From NCBI GenBank assembly GCA_020634515.1, contig JACKBL010000006.1:310001-374000 (forward strand): a stretch of DNA of 64,000 bases. The letters are read 5' to 3'. Shown here piece after piece: positions 22,994 to 31,103 of this stretch; within the stretch, counting starts at the first letter, position 1, and every line of letters begins with the position of its first letter. The translations under genes were made by a program, and so were the position numbers. The notes beneath the pieces were generated by a model. That model was given only the letters and a program-made list of their open reading frames with translations. It did not search any database and had not been told where the DNA came from. Source of the DNA: Ardenticatenales bacterium. GTDB taxonomy: Bacteria > Chloroflexota > Anaerolineae > Promineifilales > Promineifilaceae.

Positions 22994-24940
22994 TTACCTA
23001 TCGTCGCCGCTTCCGTCAAAATTCGCGGGCAATGGGATCAGGAGTTGGTCCGCGGGTTGGCCCGGATAGGTCAGGCGCGTGAGGTTGTCGCGGGTATAGA
23101 GTCCCAGGGAGAGGGTGCGTGGGGGGGGCGTGGATGCCGGCATTTCAAACACATGCCACTGCCACACCACATCCCCCGCCCGCAAAGACGGCGCAAAAGC
23201 ATCAAAGCCGTCATGCTGCGCCACCAACACGCCCTCAGCATCCAACAGATGCGCGAAAATCGCCAGGTCGGCGGGCAACGCCTGCTCGACGCGCCACATC
23301 GTCAGCAGGCGCGGCGGCCCGTCCGGCAGCCACTGACTGCCCAGAAACGTCAGCCGCCCTTCAAACGTAGCCGGCGGCGTGGTTGCCGGCGGCGGCGGGG
23401 GCAGTTCCCACACGGCAAACGAGGGATGATTGGGGCTGCGATAGAGGGGTTGCGCCACGCCCGCCAGCGTGAGCAGGTCCGGCAGTGGTGGCGCGTACTC
23501 CGGCGCGAAGAGCTGTGCCGGCATTTCCGCCGGGAACACCAGCGCTCGCCCACCCTGCACCCAACGCGCCTCTGGATCGCGCCCCAGATTACGCCGCAGT
23601 GAGTCCGCGTCGATGGGGTCCACGCGATCATCCGCCACGACCAATGTCGTCGGCGGTTCGGCGGCCCAGTAACGCGCCATCTCGTAGACGACGGTCTGAT
23701 ACTTCTCGCGTGTTTCTACCGCCGCCGGCCAGCGCCGGAAGCCATCCGCCAGGGTACGCCCGCCGTTGAGGAGCAGGAGGATGCCGATTATTGTTGTTAC
23801 TGCGTATGTGCCTGCTTTGGTTGTTGTTCGCTCGTGACTACGCGAAAAAATCTCCTGGAGGGCAAATGCCGGCAGCGCATAAACCACCGGCAACGCCCCA
23901 ATCAACCGCACCGTACTCGGCGCGTCCGGCGTGACCGCGCTGGGGACCAGTGCCAGCCCCAGCCACAACAGCACCAGACCATAAAATGGTCGCCGCCAGC
24001 GCCACAACGCCAGCCCCAGGCCACCCACGAAAAACAGCGCCGTCAGCGGGTCAAACAGCGGGCGATTGGGCAGCGAATACGTCCAGCGCGGGTCGCCGGT
24101 GAAGGCGAAGACGCCCAGTGTGGCCCGCGTCGTCGCCCATATCGGTCCCCAATCCCCCTGGCGCAAAGCCGCCAGCGGCCCGGATAGCTGCCGCGCGCGC
24201 TCGTCCAGGCTGGGGTCGGCGCGCAGGGTGAGGACGAGGGGCAGCGCCAGCAGCAGCGTCACGGCGAAGATGACGAGGGGCTGTCGCCAAAGCTGCCGCC
24301 AGGATGACGCCTCGTCCGCCGGCAGGGGGCTGAGGCGGCGGCTGGCGCGGCGCAGCGCCAGGTAGAGGAGAAAGAGAAGGGGCAGCAGGGGCAGGACGCG
24401 GGCGGCGGTGTAGCTGTAGAGGGTGAGGCCGAGGAAAATGCCGGCCATAACAGCAGGGCCAACCGTCACAGGACGCTTCCGCCAATACCAGGCCATGCCC
24501 ACCAGCAGCAACGGCTCCAGGATGGGGCGCAAGCCGACGCGGCTGAAGATGATGGGCCACCAACTGAGGGCGAGGAAAGCGCCGCTGATGAGGGCGGCCA
24601 GGGGGCCGGCGTCGCGTCGCAGCCAGCGCATGACGGCCGCTATCAGGAGTAGACCGAGGGAAAATGCCGGCATTCGCGCCGCCAGCACATTATCCCCCAA
24701 TAACACCTGGAACGGAACAGACCAGTAATGATACAGCGGCTCGTGCCCGAAGCCCTCGCGGAAAAAGAAAGCGTGTTCGCCACCGCGGATGTTCTCCACG
24801 ATGTCCGCGTTTAGCACCTCGTCCTGCGCCAGGCCGGGGGGCACGTCGGGCAACGCCACCAGCCGCAGCGTGGCCGCCAGCAGCAAGACGAAGGTGGCCG
24901 CGAAGAGCCAGCGACGACGGGAGGCATTAGCGGACATCAT
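22994..24940 (-). CDS. GT39/ArnT-like membrane glycosyltransferase (GT-C)
   Basis: A protein of about 648 residues with an N-terminal membrane segment, the GT-C acidic pair in GLAQDEVLNADI, about 10-12 membrane helices and a soluble C-terminal beta domain (from about residue 470). GT39 enzymes transfer sugars from polyprenyl-phosphate donors on the outer face of the membrane; the acceptor cannot be predicted. The upstream in-frame extension to 25177 is an antisense artefact of the previous gene. Starts ATG 24940 or 24937 overlap the stop of that gene (24927), so the two are translationally coupled. Confidence 0.8.
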   Translation of the reverse strand: MMSANASRRRWLFAATFVLLLAATLRLVALPDVPPGLAQDEVLNADIVENIRGGEHAFFFREGFGHEPLYHYWSVPFQVLLGDNVLAARMPAFSLGLLLIAAVMRWLRRDAGPLAALISGAFLALSWWPIIFSRVGLRPILEPLLLVGMAWYWRKRPVTVGPAVMAGIFLGLTLYSYTAARVLPLLPLLFLLYLALRRASRRLSPLPADEASSWRQLWRQPLVIFAVTLLLALPLVLTLRADPSLDERARQLSGPLAALRQGDWGPIWATTRATLGVFAFTGDPRWTYSLPNRPLFDPLTALFFVGGLGLALWRWRRPFYGLVLLWLGLALVPSAVTPDAPSTVRLIGALPVVYALPAFALQEIFSRSHERTTTKAGTYAVTTIIGILLLLNGGRTLADGFRRWPAAVETREKYQTVVYEMARYWAAEPPTTLVVADDRVDPIDADSLRRNLGRDPEARWVQGGRALVFPAEMPAQLFAPEYAPPLPDLLTLAGVAQPLYRSPNHPSFAVWELPPPPPATTPPATFEGRLTFLGSQWLPDGPPRLLTMWRVEQALPADLAIFAHLLDAEGVLVAQHDGFDAFAPSLRAGDVVWQWHVFEMPASTPPPRTLSLGLYTRDNLTRLTYPGQPADQLLIPLPANFDGSGDDR

Positions 24941-26591
24941 AAATGTAAATGGAGTAGCCGATACGCGCGTCCGGCTCGTGGGCGCGGAACCAGGCGAAGA
25001 CGGTTTTCTCGTCCGTGCGCAGGGGTGGCTCGCCCAGGTTGCTGACGCTGATGGCATACAGCCCCGGCGCGGGGTGGTCGCGGTCAAAAGGTACGTTCCA
25101 CCAGAGGTCGAAGTGGCGCGGCACGCCCGGCAGCGGTTCGTAGGGGATGCCGTAGTAGGCGGGGTCCGCCGTGCCAAACCAGGACAACTTCACGTGCGCG
25201 ATCTCGTTCGCCGCCAGCCATTCTTGCAGACGGATTAAATCCTGCCCCCAGTCGATGTTGCTGTCGATGAGGACGCGCCCGCCCCGCCCCGGACCGCCGG
25301 CGGCGGCGTTGAAGTAGCTGAGGTAATAGGGGTGGATGAGGAGGGTGCTGCCCAGGATGGAGAGCGCGGCCAGTCCGAGGAGGGCGCGCGGCCATTTTGC
25401 CCCGCCTGGTTCGGGCGATGACGCGGCGATGCCGGCAACCAGTAGATACAGAAAGGGCAGCATGGGCAAGAGATGGCGATAGCCGATGTTCAGGGCGCTT
25501 TGGATGCTGAGGAGGAAGTAGAGAAATGCCGGCACAAACAGAAAAAGCGCACGGGCGCGGGTGCTAGTCCGCCACAGCCGCATCACCAACGCCACCGGCA
25601 ACAGCAGCAGCAACGGCAGCGGCGTTTTCACGAGAAAGGCAATGGGGAAGTAGAGAGGAAAACCGGTATCCGAAAATTGCCCCAGGAGAAAACTGGGGCG
25701 TCCGCCGCTGCTGATGAGCAAAATCTGCTCAATGCCGGACCAAAACGTGGGCATCGGGCCGCGCCAGGCGTTCAGCGGCTGCAGCAGCGACGATTGGAAG
25801 TCGAAATTAGCCCATTGCCCGCCGAAAATGGCCCAAACAACAAGCAAACTGCCGGCTCCCGCCGCCCCATACTGCCATAACCGCCGCCATGCGCCGCGCC
25901 AGGATCGATCAGGATACAGCGGCAGCACGGCCAACAGCGCGAAAATGGGAACGAAGCTAAGCGTGGAGAGCTTACTGCCAAAGGCCAGCCCCAGGGCCAC
26001 GGTGGCCGCCAGCCAGCGCCACCAATCGGTCTCCGTCCACAGCCGCCACAACAGCCACGCCGCCAGGAGCAAAAACAGCGTCCCTCCCAGGTCAGTGGTC
26101 GTATATCGCCCGTGGGCGAGCAGATTGGGATCGAAAAGGAGGACGGCGAAGGCAAACAAGGCCGCCTGGCGGCTGTTCCCCCACAGTTCGCGGGCAAAAC
26201 GCGCCCCCACAAGAGCCAATCCCATGGTCAAAAAAAGGATGGGCAGGCGGGCCAGGAAGATGACGAGGGTTACATCGTTGCCGGACTGCCACAGCAGACG
26301 GTCGGCAAACGTATACCAGCCATCCCGCCAGCCCCAACTGGGATCGTCCAGGGGGATATGGACATCGGCGAGCAGAAAAACGGGGAGGGCGCTGAGGGTG
26401 TTGATCAGCGGGGGGTGCTCCAGGCTAAAGTGAGGATCGCCCGTTGCCAGGAAAGTGAGGCCACGCGTGAGGTGGTTCTGCTCGTCCATCGTGGGGCTGT
26501 CCGCCACCATGCTGTCCAGGGCCAGAAAGAAGAACAGGAGCAGCAGCGGCACAACCGGCCAGGCGATAGGAACGTGACGTAAACGTCTCAT
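24927..26591 (-). CDS. GT39-family membrane glycosyltransferase (GT-C)
   Basis: A 554-residue polytopic protein. After the first helix comes the GT-C motif SPTMDEQNHLTRG (about 32-44) with its catalytic Asp-Glu pair. About ten membrane segments follow, and the periplasmic C-terminal part includes DSNIDWGQDLIRLQEWL, a conserved stretch in this subfamily. It is the first gene of a two-gene glycosyltransferase operon. ATG 26591 lies 8 nt after a TATAAT box, so the message appears to be leaderless. The sugar donor and acceptor are unknown. Confidence 0.82.
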   Translation of the reverse strand: MRRLRHVPIAWPVVPLLLLFFFLALDSMVADSPTMDEQNHLTRGLTFLATGDPHFSLEHPPLINTLSALPVFLLADVHIPLDDPSWGWRDGWYTFADRLLWQSGNDVTLVIFLARLPILFLTMGLALVGARFARELWGNSRQAALFAFAVLLFDPNLLAHGRYTTTDLGGTLFLLLAAWLLWRLWTETDWWRWLAATVALGLAFGSKLSTLSFVPIFALLAVLPLYPDRSWRGAWRRLWQYGAAGAGSLLVVWAIFGGQWANFDFQSSLLQPLNAWRGPMPTFWSGIEQILLISSGGRPSFLLGQFSDTGFPLYFPIAFLVKTPLPLLLLLPVALVMRLWRTSTRARALFLFVPAFLYFLLSIQSALNIGYRHLLPMLPFLYLLVAGIAASSPEPGGAKWPRALLGLAALSILGSTLLIHPYYLSYFNAAAGGPGRGGRVLIDSNIDWGQDLIRLQEWLAANEIAHVKLSWFGTADPAYYGIPYEPLPGVPRHFDLWWNVPFDRDHPAPGLYAISVSNLGEPPLRTDEKTVFAWFRAHEPDARIGYSIYIYDVR

Positions 26592-26599
26592 GGCGACGA

Positions 26600-26605
26600 A
26601 TTATA
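26600..26605 (-). promoter_or_regulatory. Leaderless -10 promoter for the GT39 operon
   Basis: On the minus strand a perfect TATAAT (complement at 26600-26605) ends 8 nt before ATG 26591. The transcription start should fall at or within 2 nt of the start codon. No ribosome site is present and the -35 region is weak. Confidence 0.6.
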
Positions 26606-26724
26606 CTTGACTCCAGCAAAAGTGGGGCGCGGACGAACAGGGAACAACACAAGTGAAAGGAAAATCCACGCCATCCGTGATTCCTCCACTCCTGAAGCGA
26701 CCGTTTATCGTTGCCGGCTATCCG

Positions 26725-29403
26725 TTAGCCCGCAACCTTCTCTACCTGCCCGGTCGTGCCATCCACGCGCACGCGGTCGCCCGTTTGCAGGCGACTGGTC
26801 GCCTCATGCACGCCAACAACGGCGGGGATGCCGTATTCGCGGGCGACCACGGAGCCATGCGTCATCATGCCGCCCACTTCCATCACCAGGCCACCGGCGG
26901 CGAGAAAGAGAGGGGTCCAGGCGGGGTCCGTGCCCGGACAGACGAGGATTTCCCCCGGCTGCAGGCCGGCGGCGTGCGGATCGAAAACAACGCGCACGGT
27001 TCCTTCAACGACGCCAGGCGATACCGGGCTACCCGTGAGCAACGTTTCGCTGTCCGCGCCGGCGCCAACGCCATCATAAAACGCCCGCCCGTCGCTGAGC
27101 AAGACGCGCGGAACCTGGCGTCGGCGCTTCTCGCGGACGTAAGCCTCGCGCCGTTGGGCAACCAGTGCGATCCAATCTTGCCGGTCGCCGGCGGCCAGGG
27201 CGCGCAGTTCGGCAAAGTGGAGAAAGGTCAGGTCGTCGGGGGCGTGCAGGATACCTTGCGCCGTCAAGCGCGCCCCCTGGTCCAGGAGAGCGACACGCGC
27301 CAGGCCCATGAGGCGCACGATGATGTATTTCGGCAGTTCGCGCAGGCCGGCAACTTCGCGCACGAGGTGGGCGGCGCGCCGGGCGAACTGGGCCACGAGC
27401 CAGCCACGCTGACGCCGGATAGCGGCCACGAGCGGGGCGATCTGGCTTTCGGCGTACTCCGCGCCACGGCGGAAGACCATGTCAGGAGCCATGTTGGCGT
27501 CGTTGATTTGCAGGTAGCTTTGCAGGGTTTGCATGATAGGCGTGGGGTTCTCGCGCCAGCGGGGGCGTCCTAAGTCAATTTCGGCGAGGCCGCGCATGCC
27601 GTACTGGCGCAGAAAGGGGGCGATGGCCTGCTGGACGGCGGGCGGCATCTGGTTTTGGAGGTAGGCCGCGGCGAGGGTGGATGCCGGCATTTTCTCAAAC
27701 CAATCCCCCTCCCCCACCTCCCGAATCCGCGCCGCCGTCGCCCACAATGCCAGGTCCATCTCCGTCGTTACATTATGCGGCAGGCCACGCATCAACTCCA
27801 GTGGGTCCGGCGCGTCGGGCACACCCGCCGCCAATCCCTTCAACTGCTGCAAGGAACCAATCCCCGCGACCACAACGGGCAGAACGCCGGGGATCAGGCG
27901 CAGGGGAACCTGGTACAACATATCGGCAAAGGTGTCTACCCATTCCGTCAAACTGGTTATGCCGGCAAATCGTCCCTCATACGCCGCCACATACTGCTCC
28001 AGCACGCGGTGCGCCCGTTTGCGCCGCGCCGCCGGGCGCAGGACCGTCAGCAACACGCGCCCGAGCATGCCCGGCAACCGCCGTAGCATCGCCCGGCGTA
28101 GCGGCGCGGGAAAACCTGATTTACCCGGCGTCAGGGCCGGGTCACTCAGCAGGCCGTCAATCGTCCGCGCCCCGCCCGGCTCAATCTGCGGAAAAGCCGC
28201 CCGCATCATGCGACGGCCCATGGGGTGACGAATAACGGGGGTGAAGTTAATCCACAGCCGTTCGCCCGCGCTGAACATGGCCCGCTGCGCCGTCGGCGTG
28301 GTCGGATAGCCAAGCAAGCCGCCGCCGCCGGCAAACAACGTACAAAGCGCGTCCTGCCCCAGCGGCGTGATGGGATCGAGCATCCCCTGCACCGCGCCAA
28401 ATGAAACCAGCACGCGCAATGGCTCATCCGCCCCCAGGCGCGCGGGCAGGGGAAAGAGGGAGGTGATGGCGCGAGATTGCAGGAGATAGAGTTGCTCATT
28501 CGCCCAGGCCCATTCCACGTCCTGAGGGATACCGTATAAGGCCGCGGCCTGTTGCCCCAGGTCCGCCAGCCGCAAAATGACCTCATCCGGGATGGCTTGC
28601 CGCGTGGCGGCGTCCGCGGCAACCGTTTCCGTGCCCCCTTGCGGCAGGCCGTGAATGGCAATCGCTTTGGCCCCCAACGTTTTGCGCCGAATGCGCCGGT
28701 TTTGCGCGTCCACCAGGTAGCTGTCCGGCTCCACCTGCCCGGCCACCAGCGCCTCGCCCAACCCCAGCACGGCGTCAATCACCGTCTCGTCCCGCTGGCC
28801 GGTGAGGGGGTTGGCCGTGAACAGGACGCCGGACGCCTGGCTGGGGATCATTTGCTGCACGACGACGGCGAGAGCGACCTCATCCTGGGGGATGTGGTTG
28901 CGGGCGCGGTAGCCAATGGCCCGCGCCGTCCACAGGCTGCTCCAGCAGGCGACAACGGCGGCGAGCAAGGCATCCGCGCCGCGCACGTTGAGGAAGGTGT
29001 CCTGCTGTCCGGCGAAGGAGAGGTCGGGCAGGTCTTCGGCGGTGGCGGAGGAGCGTACGGCAACGGGGGGGCTGCCGAGGGTTTGGTAGGCGTGAAGGAG
29101 GGGTTGGCGGAGAGATGCCGGCATTTCCCCTTCCCCAAACCGTGTCCGAATTCGCGTTGATGCCGACTGCAACGATGCCGGCAACGCTGTTCCCGCCGCC
29201 CCCGCCAGCGGCTCCACCTGCGCCAGGATCCACTCCCGCAATCCATTATGGGCGACGTAAGTCCGGTAGGCTGCCGTCGTGAGCAAGAACCCACCGGGCA
29301 CAGGCAACCCCGCTTGCGCCAGACGGGCCAGGTTTGCCCCTTTGCCCCCGGCGACAGCGAGGGTAGCATCTGGACTTTCCAATGGGAGCGTATAGAGAGA
29401 CAT
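26725..29403 (-). CDS. PEP-synthase/rifampin-phosphotransferase-like dikinase
   Basis: An 892-residue protein. The N-terminal ATP-grasp PPDK domain (about 1-320) contains VAGGKGANLARL and VRSSATAEDLPDLSFAGQQDT. A long middle region follows, and the C-terminal swivelling phosphohistidine domain has the catalytic His in GGMMTHGSVVAREYGIPAVVG. There is no PEP-binding TIM barrel after the His domain, and the length matches rifampin-phosphotransferase-type enzymes rather than full PpsA. The predicted chemistry is ATP cleavage with phosphoryl transfer through the His to a small-molecule acceptor, which is unknown. It is divergent from the small NTase-like gene and not in an operon. Confidence 0.85.
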   Translation of the reverse strand: MSLYTLPLESPDATLAVAGGKGANLARLAQAGLPVPGGFLLTTAAYRTYVAHNGLREWILAQVEPLAGAAGTALPASLQSASTRIRTRFGEGEMPASLRQPLLHAYQTLGSPPVAVRSSATAEDLPDLSFAGQQDTFLNVRGADALLAAVVACWSSLWTARAIGYRARNHIPQDEVALAVVVQQMIPSQASGVLFTANPLTGQRDETVIDAVLGLGEALVAGQVEPDSYLVDAQNRRIRRKTLGAKAIAIHGLPQGGTETVAADAATRQAIPDEVILRLADLGQQAAALYGIPQDVEWAWANEQLYLLQSRAITSLFPLPARLGADEPLRVLVSFGAVQGMLDPITPLGQDALCTLFAGGGGLLGYPTTPTAQRAMFSAGERLWINFTPVIRHPMGRRMMRAAFPQIEPGGARTIDGLLSDPALTPGKSGFPAPLRRAMLRRLPGMLGRVLLTVLRPAARRKRAHRVLEQYVAAYEGRFAGITSLTEWVDTFADMLYQVPLRLIPGVLPVVVAGIGSLQQLKGLAAGVPDAPDPLELMRGLPHNVTTEMDLALWATAARIREVGEGDWFEKMPASTLAAAYLQNQMPPAVQQAIAPFLRQYGMRGLAEIDLGRPRWRENPTPIMQTLQSYLQINDANMAPDMVFRRGAEYAESQIAPLVAAIRRQRGWLVAQFARRAAHLVREVAGLRELPKYIIVRLMGLARVALLDQGARLTAQGILHAPDDLTFLHFAELRALAAGDRQDWIALVAQRREAYVREKRRRQVPRVLLSDGRAFYDGVGAGADSETLLTGSPVSPGVVEGTVRVVFDPHAAGLQPGEILVCPGTDPAWTPLFLAAGGLVMEVGGMMTHGSVVAREYGIPAVVGVHEATSRLQTGDRVRVDGTTGQVEKVAG

Positions 29404-29530
29404 GTGTTCACACTTCCTTGCCGGTACTTTGCACCGATTAAACGACCGATGTCATGCGGGGGACATTACCCACAAGTGTCGTTATTGTCAATTTTCAGTC
29501 ACCGCGCGCGCAAATCAGGTCATTAAGCGT

Positions 29531-29536
29531 TATAAT
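29531..29536 (+). promoter_or_regulatory. Leaderless -10 promoter for the NTase-like gene
   Basis: A perfect TATAAT ends 6 nt before ATG 29543, with no ribosome site. The predicted transcript begins at the start codon. Confidence 0.6.
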
Positions 29537-29542
29537 TGCTTT

Positions 29543-29947
29543 ATGAATTTGAAATTACGCCAGAAGATTGAACGCACAATAACGTTTTTGCCGGCAGGCG
29601 AGCAACCACCGCCGCCCATCGCTTACTGGGCCACCAGGCCTTACCATGAGCGTTTGGTAGAAGTGTTTATCATTGTCAGCGGAGGCAGGGAGACGTATAT
29701 GGAGCTAATCGAAGATATTGCGGGTCATCACTTCTGGTTAGGCAAACCGCCCTGGACAATTGGTTTTATTGGACATCCGACGGGAATTGAGTTTGAGACT
29801 TGCTATGCGACGCGGGAAGAATCAGAATTGGAGGGCGTAACAATTCCATTCCTGTCCCAAGAGCATTTTATTGCCAACAAACTGGCCATGGGACGTCCAC
29901 AAGACCTGGCGGATGTGGACCATTTACGCCGTTTGCAGGGTGACTGA
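29543..29947 (+). CDS. AbiEii-like nucleotidyltransferase-fold protein (orphan, reduced)
   Basis: A protein of 134 residues. The C-terminal motif FIANKLAMGRPQDLADVDHLRRL is the family hallmark of AbiEii/DUF6036-type nucleotidyltransferases, where it usually reads GRPKDLADIE. The preceding GIEFETCYATREESELEGVTIPFLS matches the adjoining core strand region. The usual N-terminal Gly-Ser/Asp-x-Asp catalytic motif is not evident, so the protein may be a truncated or degenerate member. No AbiEi-like antitoxin or second gene is adjacent. The upstream extension to 29402 is rejected because a TATAAT box lies inside it and directly before ATG 29543. Confidence 0.6.
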   Translation: MNLKLRQKIERTITFLPAGEQPPPPIAYWATRPYHERLVEVFIIVSGGRETYMELIEDIAGHHFWLGKPPWTIGFIGHPTGIEFETCYATREESELEGVTIPFLSQEHFIANKLAMGRPQDLADVDHLRRLQGD

Positions 29948-30035
29948 CGCTGACCATGTAAACGCCAATGAACCCTTCCCTATTACCATCACCGGCTGAC
30001 AGGAATTCTACTTTGTGGTTTTGTGTTTACTGACT

Positions 30036-30977
30036 ATGCGAAAATACTGGTCAACCATAGCGAAAATTGGCGTCACGATTTTGGGGTTGGCGCTGGCGGC
30101 GTCGCAAATCAACCTGGAAGAACTGCGCCAGACCATCGCCAACGTGCAATGGACGGGGTTGGTGACGATGTTCTTCTTGATCAATGCCAGCCTGGTGCTG
30201 CGCGCGGGGCGCTGGTGGGTGTTGCTGCGTGGGTTGGGCAGCGAGATTCCTTTTCGACGTCTGGTGAGTTTGTATTTTGCCGGCAATTTCTTCAACGTCT
30301 TTCTTCCCAGCGGCTTCGGTGGGGATGTGGTGCGCGTGGTGGAGGCGGCGCGGGACGCCACGCCGGCGGCAGCGGCGGGGACCGTCCTCGTGGACCGGCT
30401 GACCGGGCTGATGGTGCTGTTCTTGTTCGCCCTGCTCACGCTCCCCTTCCGCCCCCCGGATTTTCCGCCGGCGCAAGCAGCGGTGGTGGCGGCGATTTCT
30501 CTGGCCGGGCTGGTGGGTGGGTTTGTGCTGCTGGATGGACGGTTGTTGCGGCGTTTTGGGCGGTGGTTGCCGGCATTGCTTTCGCCCGTAGGGGATGGAC
30601 CGGTGGCGCAACTGCTGGCGGCGGTGCGGGGATGCGGTTGGCGGGCGGTGGCGGGGGCGTTGGGGGTGTCGGTTCTGTTTAATGGGATGCTGATTGGGTG
30701 GTGGGTGATTGCCGGCATTTCCCTCCGCTACAACATCCCCCTCCACTACTACCTGCTCGCCGTCCCCCTGCTCTCCGTGACCTTGCTGGCCCCTTCCGTG
30801 GGTGGGCTGGGCGTGCGGGAGGCAGTGGCGCCTTTGTTGTTTGCCAGTGCCGGCATCAGCCAAAGCCAGGCCGTCGCCCTCTCCCTCCTCGAATTCACCG
30901 CCATGCGCCTCGCCGGCCTCGCCGGCGCGCCCGTCTACCTCTGGTCCCTCCTCCACCGCCGACCATCTGCCAAATAA
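30036..30977 (+). CDS. LPG-synthase-TM/UPF0104 flippase-like membrane protein
   Basis: A 313-residue integral membrane protein with about eight segments. It shows family signatures LRAGRWWVLLRGLG near residue 55, YFAGNFFNVFLPSGFGGDVVRVVEA (about 80-103) and DRLTGL. C-terminal helices with SVGGLGVREAV follow. The family (YbhN/AglD/MprF transmembrane type) moves or supports lipid-linked substrates; the exact substrate is unknown. The start is ATG 30036 by family alignment, although GTG 30015 has a better-placed AGGAA. The codon third positions switch sharply from G/T to C at the TGCCGGCA copies at 30710 and 30848. Confidence 0.82.
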   Translation: MRKYWSTIAKIGVTILGLALAASQINLEELRQTIANVQWTGLVTMFFLINASLVLRAGRWWVLLRGLGSEIPFRRLVSLYFAGNFFNVFLPSGFGGDVVRVVEAARDATPAAAAGTVLVDRLTGLMVLFLFALLTLPFRPPDFPPAQAAVVAAISLAGLVGGFVLLDGRLLRRFGRWLPALLSPVGDGPVAQLLAAVRGCGWRAVAGALGVSVLFNGMLIGWWVIAGISLRYNIPLHYYLLAVPLLSVTLLAPSVGGLGVREAVAPLLFASAGISQSQAVALSLLEFTAMRLAGLAGAPVYLWSLLHRRPSAK

Positions 30978-31103
30978 ACCCACGCCAGCAAGGGGCATTA
31001 AGGAGGATGTCTGGGAGTAGGAGGCAACCATGCTTTACTCACCAAACGATGAGCCGTAACGATGAGCCGTTATGAGGGTTTTGCCGGCATTTACCAGCGC
31101 CAG

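Noticed and set aside
24941..25177. Extension of the second GT39 frame upstream
   Set aside because: It is a shadow of the upstream GT39 gene in another frame with an Arg/Ser/Thr-rich composition; ATG 24940/24937 begins the real protein.
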